Positions 17,491 to 26,758 are shown, counted from the first letter of the stretch. The stretch is 64,000 nt of DNA from Spirochaetota bacterium (GCA_023443865.1 JAEZST010000015.1:165716-229715); one strand, 5' to 3'. Notes: generated from the letters alone by a model not told the origin. Numbers and translations: made by a program.

Positions 17491-18311
17491 CCGACGAGGT
17501 TTTCGCTCGGTTTCAGGGCTTTATCGAGCCGAATCTCGGCATTAGGATGCCGCCGGCGAAGAAAATACTGCTTGAGTCGCGGCTCGCCAAGCGGCTGCGC
17601 GTTTTGAAGCTCGATTCGTACGAGGCCTACGCCGATTACGTGTTCAGCCCCGAGGGGTTCGAGCGGGAGATCCAGCAGCTCGTAGACGTGGTCACGACGA
17701 ACGAGACCGATTTCTTCCGCGAGATCCGGCATTTCGATTTTCTCAGGGAGACGGTCTTGCCGGAACTGCTGGTCCGGCGCGGGCTGAAGGAACTGAACGT
17801 GTGGTCCGTGGCCGCCTCGACCGGTCAGGAAGCCTTTACCCTGGCCATGACCATCGAGGAGTTCCTGGCGGCCCACCGACTGTCCGTGGACTATTCGATC
17901 CTGGCGACGGATATTTCCGAGAAGGTTCTGGCCATCGGCCGAACCGGGATTTATACCGAGCACCAGGCCTCCAAAATTCCCCACGAGTTCAGGCGGCGGT
18001 ATTGCATGCGGAGCCGGGACCCGGCGGACAAAACCCTTCGCTTCAAGCCGGCGCTGCGCGATCGGATCAAGTTCAGGAAGCTCAATTTAATGGACGACCA
18101 GTATCCCCTGAAACGGAGCTACCAGATCGTCTTTTGCCGAAACGTGTTCATCTATTTCGACCGTCCGACCCAGAAGGCCGTGATCGAGCGGCTTTGCGCG
18201 CATATGGACGAGGCCGCGTACCTATTTATGGGGCATTCGGAAAACCTGGGCGTGCTGGAAACGGGACTCAAGAGCGTCAGCACGGCGGTCTACAGAAAGG
18301 TAAGCCCTTAG
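17487..18311 (+). CDS. cheR: Chemotaxis protein methyltransferase CheR
   Basis: A 274-residue CheR that methylates receptor glutamates using SAM. Landmarks: VTTNETDFFREIRHFDFLRETVLPEL, the SAM-binding VWSVAASTGQEAFTLAM, LATDISEKVLAIGRTGIY and VFCRNVFIYFD. The usual GCSTGEEPYT motif reads AASTGQEAFT. It overlaps cheA (ATGA) and is followed by cheB 9 bases on. The upstream MCP tail ends in a CheR-docking-like pentapeptide, consistent with this protein being its modifier. Confidence 0.94.
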   Translation: MTDEVFARFQGFIEPNLGIRMPPAKKILLESRLAKRLRVLKLDSYEAYADYVFSPEGFEREIQQLVDVVTTNETDFFREIRHFDFLRETVLPELLVRRGLKELNVWSVAASTGQEAFTLAMTIEEFLAAHRLSVDYSILATDISEKVLAIGRTGIYTEHQASKIPHEFRRRYCMRSRDPADKTLRFKPALRDRIKFRKLNLMDDQYPLKRSYQIVFCRNVFIYFDRPTQKAVIERLCAHMDEAAYLFMGHSENLGVLETGLKSVSTAVYRKVSP

Positions 18312-18320
18312 GAGGTCTTC

Positions 18321-19388
18321 GTGATTAAGGTCATGATCATAGACGATTCCGCCGTGGTACGGCAAACCCTGAGCGGCGTCCTCTCGGCGGAACCGGATAT
18401 CGAAATTATCGCGACGGCTTCCGACCCGTACGACGCGGCGAATAAGCTTCGGAGCGTCGTGCCGGACGTGATTATCCTGGACATCGAAATGCCCCGGATG
18501 GACGGCCTGACCTTCCTGCGGAAGCTCATGAGCCAGCATCCCCTTCCGGTGATTATCTGTTCCAGCAAGGCCGAGGAAGGCTCGGACAACGTGTTCCAGG
18601 CAATGCAGTTCGGGGCGGTGGACATTATCCAAAAGCCGAAAATCGGGACCAAGCAGTTCCTCGAGGATTCCAGGGTCATGATTTCCGACGCGGTGCGCGC
18701 CGCCCAGCTCACCTCCGTGAAGAAAATCGCCGCGCCGCTCGCGCCGCCCCAGCCGAAGCTCACCGCCGACGCCGTACTGCCGCCGCCCTCCCGGTCCCAG
18801 GTGTCCATCGAGACCACCGAGTCGGTCGTGGCCGTCGGCGCGTCGACGGGCGGAACCGAGGCGCTGCGGGTGTTTCTGGAGCGGCTGCCCATCGATTGCC
18901 CCGGGGTGGTGATCGTCCAGCATATGCCCGAGCATTTTACCGCGGCCTTTTCCAAGCGACTGGACGGCCTGTGCGCGGTACGCGTCAAGGAGGCGGAGAA
19001 TAACGATACCGTGCTCCGCGGCCAGGTTTTGATAGCCCCGGGCAACCGGCACGTATTGATGAAGCGGTCAGGGGCCCGTTATTACGTGGAAGTCAAGGAC
19101 GGCCCCCTGGTCTCGCGGCACCGCCCCTCGGTGGACGTGCTGTTCCGCTCAACCGCCCGATACGCGGGGAAAAACGCCATTGGGGTGATAATGACCGGCA
19201 TGGGCGACGACGGGGCACGCGGCATGCTCGAGATGAAAGAGGCGGGCGCGTACAATATCGCCCAGGACGAAAGTTCCTGCGTGGTGTTCGGCATGCCCAA
19301 GGAGGCGATAAAGCTCGGCGCGGTGGATAAGACCGTGCCGCTCGAGCAAATCGCGGCGCTGGTGCTCGAGCGCAGTAAAGCGCGCTAG
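18321..19388 (+). CDS. cheB: Chemotaxis response regulator protein-glutamate methylesterase CheB
   Basis: A 355-residue CheB. It starts with GTG after GGAGG. The receiver domain at 1-125 has MIIDDSAVVRQTL and phospho-acceptor Asp54 in ILDIEMPRMDGL. The esterase domain at about 165-355 has the catalytic triad regions GASTGGTEAL (Ser), VQHMPEHF (His) and MTGMGDDGARGM (Asp). It removes methyl groups from MCPs after phosphorylation by CheA. It is the last gene of the main che transcript before a new promoter in front of cheY. Confidence 0.95.
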   Translation: MIKVMIIDDSAVVRQTLSGVLSAEPDIEIIATASDPYDAANKLRSVVPDVIILDIEMPRMDGLTFLRKLMSQHPLPVIICSSKAEEGSDNVFQAMQFGAVDIIQKPKIGTKQFLEDSRVMISDAVRAAQLTSVKKIAAPLAPPQPKLTADAVLPPPSRSQVSIETTESVVAVGASTGGTEALRVFLERLPIDCPGVVIVQHMPEHFTAAFSKRLDGLCAVRVKEAENNDTVLRGQVLIAPGNRHVLMKRSGARYYVEVKDGPLVSRHRPSVDVLFRSTARYAGKNAIGVIMTGMGDDGARGMLEMKEAGAYNIAQDESSCVVFGMPKEAIKLGAVDKTVPLEQIAALVLERSKAR

Positions 19389-19402
19389 GCAATACCGTAA
19401 AG

Positions 19403-19431
19403 GCTTGCAATCGGCCCCTTGGGCCTATACA
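19403..19431 (+). promoter_or_regulatory. Candidate promoter for cheY-cheD
   Basis: TTGCAA (19403-19408), 17-base spacer, TACAAT (19426-19431), then GGAGGAAT and the cheY ATG at 19454. It would let cheY and cheD be expressed apart from cheA. Read-through from cheB is also possible because no terminator is seen. Confidence 0.6.
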
Positions 19432-19453
19432 ATGATTTTCGGAGGAATACCGC

Positions 19454-19819
19454 ATGGGTGCATCCATTCTAGTCGTAGACGATTCCGTTTCCATCCGCCA
19501 GAGCGTCAGGTTCATACTCGAAGAGGGTGGATACACCGTTTTCGAGGCCGGGGACGGGGTTGAGGGTCTCGCCCGCCTGGGCGAGCAGAAGGTTCAGCTC
19601 GTCATTACCGACGTGAACATGCCGAATATGGACGGGCTTACGTTCGTTAAGAAAATCCGCGAAACCGAGGGGATCAAATTCCTCCCCGTACTCGTGTTAA
19701 CGACCGAATCCCAGGGTTCGGTAGTCGAGGAGGGTAAGAAGGCCGGCGCTACCGGCTGGATCGTGAAGCCCTTCAACAACGAAAAACTCCTGGAGACGAT
19801 TAAAAAAGTCATCCCCTGA
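19454..19819 (+). CDS. cheY: Chemotaxis response regulator CheY
   Basis: A 121-residue single receiver domain. It has the acidic pocket VVDDSVSIR, phospho-acceptor Asp53 in VITDVNMPNMDGL, Thr in VLTTESQGS and Lys in IVKPFNNEKL. Phospho-CheY binds the flagellar switch. A start after GGAGGAAT is clear. It is followed 2 bases on by cheD. Confidence 0.94.
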   Translation: MGASILVVDDSVSIRQSVRFILEEGGYTVFEAGDGVEGLARLGEQKVQLVITDVNMPNMDGLTFVKKIRETEGIKFLPVLVLTTESQGSVVEEGKKAGATGWIVKPFNNEKLLETIKKVIP

Positions 19820-19821
19820 CC

Positions 19822-20400
19822 ATGCTCAACCCAAAGCTCGACCGGCCCGAAAAGATTATCGGGCCGGGTGAATTTTTCGCTTCGAAGGACGATATCGTGA
19901 TTTCGACCCTGCTTGGGTCATGTATCTCGGTTGCCCTCTTCGTGCCGGAGGGGGGTATCGGGGGCCTTAACCATTTCATGCTCCCCTTCCCCAACGCCGG
20001 CGATTCGTCTATCCTGTCGACCAACGCGCGTTACGGGATTAACGCGATGGAAGTCCTGATCAACGAGGTTTTCAAGCTGGGCGGCCGCCGAGACCGGCTG
20101 CGGGCCAAGGTTTTCGGGGGGAGCACCATGTTCGACCTGAAAGACGGGGACCGCCTGACCGTGGCGGCGAAAAACATACAGTTTATTTTCGAATTTCTCG
20201 ACGCGGAAAAGATACCCGTGGATTCCTATAGCGTCGGGGGCTCGCTTCCGCGGAAGATATATTTCTTCACGGAAAACGCGAAAGTCCTGATGCGGTTCTC
20301 GAAGGTCGAATCCCCGGCCCTCGGGCGCCGCGAAACCCAATACACAGAATCGCTGCAGGAGTCGTCCCGGAACGCCGGGAAGCCGATCCTGTTCAGTTGA
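19822..20400 (+). CDS. cheD: Chemoreceptor glutamine deamidase CheD
   Basis: A 192-residue CheD. The catalytic Cys is in STLLGSCISVALF and the His in GGLNHFMLP, with the family GGRRDRLRAKVFGGSTMF and YSVGGSLPRKIYF. It deamidates receptor glutamines and in Bacillus works with CheC; no cheC is seen in this window. The phrase FFASKDDIVISTLLGSC gives a confident start. Confidence 0.93.
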   Translation: MLNPKLDRPEKIIGPGEFFASKDDIVISTLLGSCISVALFVPEGGIGGLNHFMLPFPNAGDSSILSTNARYGINAMEVLINEVFKLGGRRDRLRAKVFGGSTMFDLKDGDRLTVAAKNIQFIFEFLDAEKIPVDSYSVGGSLPRKIYFFTENAKVLMRFSKVESPALGRRETQYTESLQESSRNAGKPILFS

Positions 20401-20432
20401 CGAAATAATCGCATACAGAAGAGGTAATCCGC

Positions 20433-20702
20433 ATGAACGCAATCGTAACGGTCGTCGGGAGCGACCAAGTCGGCATAATCGCGAAGGTATCCGCCTTCCT
20501 CTCGGGGCATGGCATCAATATAGCGGACATCACGCAGACCGTCCTTTCGGGGAATTTCGTCATGATGATGATGGTTGACCTTTCCGCCTCTGACCTTCCG
20601 ATGGACGAGTGCAAAAAGGGCCTCGCCGCCTTAGGGGACGAGATCGGCATCAGCGTGAGCGTTATGCACGAGCGGGTGTTCTCCGCCATGCACCGGATTT
20701 AA
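20433..20702 (+). CDS. ACT-domain regulatory protein (UPF0237 family)
   Basis: An 89-residue single ACT domain (NAIVTVVGSDQVGIIAKVSAFLSGHGINIADITQTVLSGNFVMMMMVD). Such UPF0237 proteins sit almost always beside a DUF711 gene, as here 12 bases downstream. The ACT domain probably senses a small ligand such as an amino acid and acts with that partner. The exact role is unknown. A ribosome site AGAGG precedes the ATG. Confidence 0.9.
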   Translation: MNAIVTVVGSDQVGIIAKVSAFLSGHGINIADITQTVLSGNFVMMMMVDLSASDLPMDECKKGLAALGDEIGISVSVMHERVFSAMHRI

Positions 20703-20714
20703 GGGGCGCCCTCG

Positions 20715-22076
20715 ATGCTGTTTACTCCCCTGGAAATTCGAGAGACCGTCGATATGTTCATGCGGCACAAGCTGGACGTGCGCGCCATCACCATGGGCGT
20801 TTCGCTCCGGGACTGCGCCGGCCCCTCCGGCGCCGACTCGAGGCGACGGGTCAGGGATAAGCTTTTGCGCGTCGCGGGGCGCCTCGTTTCCGTCGGCCGC
20901 GAGATCGAGGCCGAGTACGGCGTCCCGATCATCAACAAGCGGATCGCGGTTACCCCGATCGCCCTGGTGGCCGAATCCAGCGACGAGACCGACTATACCC
21001 CCTGGGCGAAGACCCTGGACGAGGTGGCGATCGAGCTGGGCGTGGACTTTATCGGCGGCTTTTCCGCCCTGGTTCAAAAGGGCATGACCGTCGGCGACCG
21101 CCGCTTGATCGATTCCATTCCCCGCGCCCTCGCGGAAACGTCGCGGGTATGCTCCTCGATCAACCTGGGAACCACGAAAAACGGGATCAACATGGACGCC
21201 GTGAAGCTCATGGGCCAGGTGGTGAAGGCCACGGCGAACGCCACCGCGGACCGGGACGGGATTGGCTGCGCGAAGCTCGTCGTGTTTTGCAACGCCCCCG
21301 AGGACAATCCCTTCATGGCCGGCGCCTTTCACGGCCCCGGCGAGGGGGAATCGGTTCTTTCCGTGGGCGTGTCGGGCCCGGGCGTGATCAAGGCGGCCTG
21401 CGAGCAATACCGCGGCGCCCCCCTTGACGTGCTCGCCGACGGAATAAAGAAAACCGCGTTCAAGATTACCCGCATGGGCCAGCTCGTGGGCCAGGAGGCG
21501 GCAAGCCGCCTCGGCGTGCCCTTCGGCATTCTGGACCTCTCCCTGGCCCCGACACCGGCGGTGGGCGATTCCGTCGCGAGGATTCTCGAGGAGATAGGGC
21601 TTGAGTCGGCGGGCGCCCCGGGCACCACGGCCGCCCTGGCGATGCTTACCGACATGGTAAAAAAGGGCGGCGTTATGGCCTCGACCAACGTGGGCGGCCT
21701 TTCAGGCGCGTTTATCCCCGTGAGCGAGGACGAGGGGATGGTCGCCGCCGTCCGCGCGGGTTCCATTACCCTGGAAAAGCTCGAGGCCATGACCTGCGTG
21801 TGCTCGGTGGGCCTCGACATGATCGCGATTCCCGGTTCCACCACCGCCGAAACCATTTCGGGGATCATGGCGGACGAGCTCGCCATCGGCATGGTGAACA
21901 ACAAGACCACGGCGGTACGGGTTATTCCCGTGCCGAATAAGGAAGCGGGAGAGTGGGCGGAATTCGGCGGGCTTCTGGGAGGAGCGCCCGTCATGGCCGT
22001 TAACCGCTTTTCCTGCGCCGACTTCGTTAACCGCGGCGGACGCCTGCCGCCGCCCATTCACAGCTTCCGGAACTGA
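20715..22076 (+). CDS. DUF711 / UPF0210 (PFL-like family) protein
   Basis: A 453-residue member of the UPF0210 family (MLFTPLEIRETVDMFMRHKLDVRAITMGVSL, ...SVGVSGPGVIKAA, NKTTAVRVIPVP, PPPIHSFRN). It is distantly related in fold to pyruvate formate-lyase-type proteins but has no proven reaction. It forms a conserved pair with the ACT protein upstream, suggesting ligand-controlled activity in amino-acid or one-carbon metabolism. Full length. The function is not established. Confidence 0.9.
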   Translation: MLFTPLEIRETVDMFMRHKLDVRAITMGVSLRDCAGPSGADSRRRVRDKLLRVAGRLVSVGREIEAEYGVPIINKRIAVTPIALVAESSDETDYTPWAKTLDEVAIELGVDFIGGFSALVQKGMTVGDRRLIDSIPRALAETSRVCSSINLGTTKNGINMDAVKLMGQVVKATANATADRDGIGCAKLVVFCNAPEDNPFMAGAFHGPGEGESVLSVGVSGPGVIKAACEQYRGAPLDVLADGIKKTAFKITRMGQLVGQEAASRLGVPFGILDLSLAPTPAVGDSVARILEEIGLESAGAPGTTAALAMLTDMVKKGGVMASTNVGGLSGAFIPVSEDEGMVAAVRAGSITLEKLEAMTCVCSVGLDMIAIPGSTTAETISGIMADELAIGMVNNKTTAVRVIPVPNKEAGEWAEFGGLLGGAPVMAVNRFSCADFVNRGGRLPPPIHSFRN

Positions 22077-22126
22077 GGACGGGGGTTATGGTTGAAAAAA
22101 GGGGCAAAAAGGGGCATAGTGGTCCC

Positions 22127-22777
22127 ATGAAACGCATTATCACCGCCCTTGTCGTTATCGTTCTCGCCGTCGGCTCCGCCCCCGCGCAGGAAAAGCCGGA
22201 CGCCCTGAAACTATACCGGAACGGCCGCGACCTTGAGGCCGCGGGCAGGACGGAAGACGCCGCGGCGGCATACCGGCAATCCATCGAGGTGTGCAAGCAG
22301 GACCTGACGGACAACCCGAAGAACATGGACGCCTATACGATCGAGACCTGGGCGCTAGTCCGGCTCGGCAAGTACCAAGACGCCGTGGATACCTGCGCGG
22401 AAGCGCTCAAGGTTAGCAACGACTACCGCGTGGTGGAAACCATGGGCGAGGCCTATTTCTACCTGAGGCAATACAAGGAATCGCTGAAGCAGTTCGAGCG
22501 GTACGTCGACGCGGCCCCGAAGGGGGAACGGATAAGCACCGCGTATTTTTTCGTCGGCGAGATATACCGGCTGAACCGGGAATACAACCACGCGGATATC
22601 GCGTATTCCACGGCGGTCTACCTGGAGCCCGGCCTGTCCCTGTGGTGGTACCGGCTCGGAACGGTCCGCGAGTCGGTGGGCGACAAAGCCGGCGCGCAGA
22701 CCGCGTACCAGCGGGCGCTGAAGCTTCGCCCGGACTATAAGGACGCGAACGAGGGGCTCAATCGCGTCCGTACATAA
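22127..22777 (+). CDS. Exported TPR-repeat protein
   Basis: A 216-residue protein with a signal peptide (MKRIITALVVIVLAVGSAPAQ) and four to five tetratricopeptide repeats (for example DALKLYRNGRDLEAAGRTED, YRVVETMGEAYFYLRQYKES, LWWYRLGTVRESVGDKAGAQ). I chose the ATG at 22127 because it begins the signal peptide; an ATG at 22088 would add 13 charged residues in front. TPR proteins of this size are usually periplasmic adaptors. The last 20 bases overlap the end of the convergent Gx transporter gene. Confidence 0.8.
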   Translation: MKRIITALVVIVLAVGSAPAQEKPDALKLYRNGRDLEAAGRTEDAAAAYRQSIEVCKQDLTDNPKNMDAYTIETWALVRLGKYQDAVDTCAEALKVSNDYRVVETMGEAYFYLRQYKESLKQFERYVDAAPKGERISTAYFFVGEIYRLNREYNHADIAYSTAVYLEPGLSLWWYRLGTVRESVGDKAGAQTAYQRALKLRPDYKDANEGLNRVRT

Positions 22778-23831
22778 CGGCGTCGACCCGGGCGATCACG
22801 GTCGCCGGGTTGAACCGCTTCCTATCCGCCGTTTTTCGCCCTTTGCCGCCGCCCTTGGCCCTTTTAGCCTTCCCCGATCCCGTGAGACGGCTCAGTATTT
22901 CAAAGGCTTCCGTCACCAGCATGCCGGCCTTCCCGGGTAACCTAATCCCGTAACGCAACATCCATCTCGATATGAAGATCATGCCCTCCACGGTGAGGGC
23001 TTTCTCTATTCCCGCCCGGAGCGCCCCGTCCGTGACCGATAACCCGAAGGGCGAGGCGAGAACGCGGCCGAAGGGCGTGAGCAGGTTAAAAAAGACGATG
23101 CCCGCGCTCATGATAACCACGGGAGTCCAGCGGATCCGGGCGCGGTCGACGGCGAGCAGGATAATGGACAGAAGGAATAGGAGTCCCTTCGTGTAGGGGC
23201 CGGGCGCGAACATGACCGCGAGGACGAGCGCGAGGCCGATCCCTACCCTTAGCGCCCGTACGAGGCCGCCCCTGTTCCCGGCGACGGGGCTTTCCGGCCG
23301 TTCCGCGGGGACAAATGTGCCGGCCCGCACGTCGGCGTACCACTCGGACTTTTCCGCGAAAACGTTCGCGAAGGCGCCGAGTAGGACTCCGGTGACCGTG
23401 CCCACGGCGAGAAAGGGCGGCGCGATATACCAGGCCGAGGCGCCGAATATCCAGAATCGCGCCAGGGTGAGCTGGGCCGCGTTGGAGGCGAAGGCCCCCG
23501 CCACGCCGACGCCGATCCAGCTTACGCGCGTTTTAAAGAGCTTGCGGATACCGGCCATGAGAAAGGCCGAGGTCACGCTGCCCGCGGCGGAAAACACGAA
23601 AATGTAGGAAAAGAGGGTGCCGCCGACCAATCCCTGTCCCAAGACCTTAATCGCCACGAGGGTGAGAAAGGCCGGTAGCGGCAAAATGTCCACGGCGAGC
23701 ATGATCGGCAGGTTCGCGAGCCCGAGCCTGAGAAAGGGCAGGGGCTTGGGGATCATGTACTCAACGGTGGAAAGGAAAAAACAGAGGGCCCCGAACCAGG
23801 CGGTGGCCGTATCGACGGAGTTTTGCTTCAT
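22758..23831 (-). CDS. Gx transporter family membrane protein
   Basis: A 357-residue integral membrane protein. The N-terminal half (residues about 10-175) is the Gx/heptaprenyl-diphosphate-synthase-component-I-like domain (FFLSTVEYMIPKPLPFLRLGLANLPIM, LGQGLVGGTLFSYIFVFS, with about five membrane helices). It is related to ECF S-components and is thought to move an unknown substrate. The C-terminal half adds four or five more helices and a basic tail. I chose the ATG at 23831; the upstream TTG is weaker. No strong Shine-Dalgarno is seen, and a terminator of slyD lies just upstream. Confidence 0.75.
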   Translation of the reverse strand: MKQNSVDTATAWFGALCFFLSTVEYMIPKPLPFLRLGLANLPIMLAVDILPLPAFLTLVAIKVLGQGLVGGTLFSYIFVFSAAGSVTSAFLMAGIRKLFKTRVSWIGVGVAGAFASNAAQLTLARFWIFGASAWYIAPPFLAVGTVTGVLLGAFANVFAEKSEWYADVRAGTFVPAERPESPVAGNRGGLVRALRVGIGLALVLAVMFAPGPYTKGLLFLLSIILLAVDRARIRWTPVVIMSAGIVFFNLLTPFGRVLASPFGLSVTDGALRAGIEKALTVEGMIFISRWMLRYGIRLPGKAGMLVTEAFEILSRLTGSGKAKRAKGGGKGRKTADRKRFNPATVIARVDAVMYGRD

Positions 23832-23857
23832 GTGGTCACGCGCGACGGCCAAGGGGT

Positions 23858-23883
23858 AAAAAAAACCGGCCCGGAAGGGCCGG
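23858..23883 (-). terminator. Rho-independent terminator after slyD
   Basis: Stem CCGGCCC/GGGCCGG (23866-23872 with 23877-23883) and loop GGAA, followed on the minus strand by eight T's. It separates slyD from the Gx transporter gene. Confidence 0.88.
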
Positions 23884-23893
23884 CTTTAGCCTT

Positions 23894-24439
23894 TTAGTGG
23901 CCGCAGCCGCAGCCGTCGCCGCAACCGCAACCGTCGTCGCAGTCGTCCCCGCAGGAATCGCCGCAACCGCATCCGCAGCCCTGGTCAAGCCCGTTCGCCC
24001 GCTCGTCCTCGGTGGACTCGCGCACGCTGACTACCTTAACGTCGAAATGGAGCGTTTCCCCGGCGAGGGGATGGTTGGCGTCGACCTTGATTTTGTCGCC
24101 GTTCACCTCGGTAACCGTCACGACCCGGGAGCCTTCGGGGCTGCCCGCCTCGAACTGCATGCCTTCCACGATTTCCACGTCGTCGGGAAACTGGTTGCGC
24201 GCCACCTCTACCACGAGCTCGTCCTGGTACTCGCCGTACGCTTCGGCGGGCGCCACGGATACCTTGAAGGCGTCTCCGGCGGATTTGCCTTCCAGGTGCT
24301 TCTCGAGCCCGGGAATCAGGTTGTTGCGTCCATGGAGATATTCAAGGGGCCCGGCGCCCTCGGAGGAGTCTAGCACTTCGTTGTCATCGTCCGTAAGCGT
24401 GTATTCGATGGAAACCACGCTGTCTTTGGAAATGGTCAT
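23894..24439 (-). CDS. slyD: FKBP-type peptidyl-prolyl isomerase SlyD
   Basis: A 181-residue SlyD. Start ATG 24439 has AAGGAACT upstream; the longer frame to 24550 adds residues without homologous features. The FKBP domain is split by the insert-in-flap chaperone domain (PLEYLHGRNNLIPGLEKHLEGK ... AEAYGEYQDELVVEV ... FDVKVVSV). The C-terminal 30 residues are a Cys/Gly/Asp/His-rich metal-binding tail (GCGCGCGDSCGDDC... GCGCGH), the nickel-binding feature of SlyD used in hydrogenase maturation. Own terminator; probably monocistronic. Confidence 0.93.
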   Translation of the reverse strand: MTISKDSVVSIEYTLTDDDNEVLDSSEGAGPLEYLHGRNNLIPGLEKHLEGKSAGDAFKVSVAPAEAYGEYQDELVVEVARNQFPDDVEIVEGMQFEAGSPEGSRVVTVTEVNGDKIKVDANHPLAGETLHFDVKVVSVRESTEDERANGLDQGCGCGCGDSCGDDCDDGCGCGDGCGCGH

Positions 24440-24563
24440 ATGAGTTCCTTGCGATAAGATACCGTGAAAATAACATATTGCGCTTGCATCGGCAAGCAGA
24501 TAACGCATTGGATGGTAAAACCCGCATTGTGGGTTTATACTGGAAGCCAAAGGAGCGAAACGT

Positions 24564-24845
24564 ATGGTAACAAAATCGGTTCTCGCGCTGTTCGCGGCGG
24601 TTTTCGCCGCTTTCGCGGTTTTTTTCCTTCTGACCTTCCCGGCCGTGGGCGACGGAAACGTCGCGTTGGGAGTCGTCGCCTTTATCGGCTTGCTCGGCGT
24701 GCTCGCGGTATCGGTGTATCAGGAAATGAAACTGGGCAAAAAAGACGTTTCCGTGGCGCTTTGGTACAAGGCGCTTACCGTCGCCGACCTGATCGTCGTT
24801 TCCTGGTATTGCACCCGGCTCGGAACACTGTGGGGCTGGTGGTAA
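24564..24845 (+). CDS. Small hypothetical membrane protein
   Basis: A 93-residue protein with three predicted membrane helices (about 5-25, 34-52 and 65-85). I recognise no family. It has a good ribosome site (AAAGGAGCG) and a strong terminator right after it, so it is a real single-gene unit. Both ends are hydrophobic, and the C-terminus is Trp-rich (LGTLWGWW). Confidence 0.7.
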   Translation: MVTKSVLALFAAVFAAFAVFFLLTFPAVGDGNVALGVVAFIGLLGVLAVSVYQEMKLGKKDVSVALWYKALTVADLIVVSWYCTRLGTLWGWW

Positions 24846-24858
24846 GCGACCCCGAAGT

Positions 24859-24893
24859 AAGCGTCCGGAAGCCTATTCCGGGCGCTTTTTTTT
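24859..24893 (+). terminator. Rho-independent terminator
   Basis: A 12-bp stem with one G-T pair (24859-24870 with 24876-24887), 5-base loop and eight T's. It ends the small membrane protein gene. The hairpin contains the stop codon of the convergent ygiQ-like gene. Confidence 0.88.
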
Positions 24894-26753
24894 GCTTTTT
24901 GGCCCGTGCCCGGCCCTTGAGCCAGAACCAGAACCGGAACCGCCGGGACAGAGCGCGCCCAGCAGGTCTTCCCTGCCCAAGAGGCGCAGGGCCTCGGCGA
25001 CGAGGGCGCGGTTTTCCGGTTTGTTGAACTGCAGGAGGGCCCGCTGCAGGCTCCGTTCCCGGGCGCCGCGGGCCACGTAGACCGGCTCCATGGTCTCGGG
25101 GTTGAGCCCCGTATGGTACATGCAGGTGGCCAGGGTTCCCGGCGTCGGGTAGAAGTCCTGGACCTGGTCCGGCACGAACCCCGATTCCCTCAGGGCGAGG
25201 GCCGTGTGGAGCGCGTCGGAAAGGTCGGCCCCGGGATGGCTCGCGATATAGTAGGGAACGAGAAACTGCTTTTTGCCGAGCCGTTCGTTGGTTTCCCGAT
25301 AGGCCTTCTCGAAGCGCAGGTACGTTTCCCGCGTGCTCTTTCTCATGAGCGAAAGCACCCGGTCGGAGGTATGCTCCGGGGCGACCTTAAGCTGGCCGGA
25401 GACGTGGTGGGCGCAGAGCTCCTCGATAAACGTCCGGTCGAGGTCAAGCATGGCGTAGTCGTAGCGGATGCCCGAGCGGACGAATACCTTTTTTACGCCC
25501 GGTAGGGCGCGCAGCCTGCGGAGCAATTTCACGTAGTCGCGGTGGTCGGCCTTGAGGGCGGGGCAGGGCTCCGTGCCCAGGCATTGCCGGTCGCGGCAGG
25601 ATCCCGACGCGGCCTGCTTCGCGCACGAGGGTACGCGAAAATTGGCGCTCGGGCCGCCTACGTCGTGGATGTAGCCCTTGAATTCGGGGTCCTTCGCGAG
25701 GAGGAGGGCCTCCCGCTCGAGGGATTCGTGGCTTCGGACCTGGATTTGCCTGCCCTGGTGGAAGGTTATGGCGCAAAACGCGCACGCGCCGAAGCAGCCC
25801 CGGCAGCTCGTGAGGGAAAACCGCACCTCCTCGAGGGCGGGAATGCCCCCGGCCGCGTCGTAGACAGGGTGCCACCGGCGCGCGTAGGGAAGCTCGATAA
25901 CCGCGTCGAAGGCGGCGGGCTCGAGGGGGAGGGCGGGGATTTCCTGGACGACGTACCGGTCCTCGCTTCGCTCGACGACGGGATTCGCGTTGAGGGGGTC
26001 GCTGTTCCGTTCCTGGACGAGATAGTGGAGGCAGTAGGCTTTCGGATCGGCCTTTATTTCCGCGAAGGACGGAAGCCTTTCCGCGTTTTGCGGCAGGTCT
26101 TCCGCGCGGCCGGTCCGCCACATGGTCCCGCGGATACCCCGAAGGCAGGTTTCCGGGAACGGGCCGTCGGGCGCGGCGGAGCGCGCCTTCGCGAGCCGTT
26201 CGGCTATTTCGAGGATCGGGCGCTCGCCCATGCCGTACACGAGGAGGTCTGCCTTGACGTCGAGGAGGACGGAACGGCGAACCGTGTTTGACCAATAGTC
26301 GTAGTGGGCGAAGCGGCGGAGCGAGGCCTCTATGCCGCCGATGACGACGGGCGCCCCGGTTTTCAGCTCGCGTATCTTGGCGACGTAGGCCATGAGCGCG
26401 CGGTCGGGCCTCCGGCCGCTTTTGCCGCCGGGGGAGTAGGAATCCTCGGATCGGGGTTTGTTGTTGGCCGTATAGCGCGCGACCATGGAATCCATGGCGC
26501 CGGCGCTCACGAGCCAGGCGAGCCGGGGCGTCCCGAGCGCGGCGAAATCCTCGCCGGCGCCCCTCCAGTCGGGCTGGGCGACTATGCCTACCCGGTAGCC
26601 CCTGGACTCAAGGAGCCGCCCGAGCAGGGCCGCCGCGAAGGACGGATGGTCCACGTAGGCGTCGCCCGAAACCAGGACGAAGTCGCATCGGTCCCATCCC
26701 CGGGCCTCCATGTCCGCCCGGGTAACCGGAAGGAAGGAAGACCGGTCGCTCAT
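24873..26753 (-). CDS. ygiQ: YgiQ-family radical SAM protein
   Basis: A 626-residue UPF0313 radical SAM enzyme. The start at 26753 gives the family N-terminus SFLPVTRADMEARGWDRCDFVLVSGDAYVDHPSF. The [4Fe-4S]-binding motif is in SCRGCFGACAFCAI (CxxxCxxC), and GYIHDVGGPSANFR, CKxx-like cysteines near CAKQAASGSCRDRQCLG and VAPEHTSD are family features. The reaction of YgiQ is unknown. The nfu gene ends 5 bases upstream, suggesting co-transcription. The C-terminus is low-complexity GSGSGSGSRAG. Confidence 0.92.
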   Translation of the reverse strand: MSDRSSFLPVTRADMEARGWDRCDFVLVSGDAYVDHPSFAAALLGRLLESRGYRVGIVAQPDWRGAGEDFAALGTPRLAWLVSAGAMDSMVARYTANNKPRSEDSYSPGGKSGRRPDRALMAYVAKIRELKTGAPVVIGGIEASLRRFAHYDYWSNTVRRSVLLDVKADLLVYGMGERPILEIAERLAKARSAAPDGPFPETCLRGIRGTMWRTGRAEDLPQNAERLPSFAEIKADPKAYCLHYLVQERNSDPLNANPVVERSEDRYVVQEIPALPLEPAAFDAVIELPYARRWHPVYDAAGGIPALEEVRFSLTSCRGCFGACAFCAITFHQGRQIQVRSHESLEREALLLAKDPEFKGYIHDVGGPSANFRVPSCAKQAASGSCRDRQCLGTEPCPALKADHRDYVKLLRRLRALPGVKKVFVRSGIRYDYAMLDLDRTFIEELCAHHVSGQLKVAPEHTSDRVLSLMRKSTRETYLRFEKAYRETNERLGKKQFLVPYYIASHPGADLSDALHTALALRESGFVPDQVQDFYPTPGTLATCMYHTGLNPETMEPVYVARGARERSLQRALLQFNKPENRALVAEALRLLGREDLLGALCPGGSGSGSGSRAGHGPKSKKKRPE

Positions 26754-26758
26754 GTCGA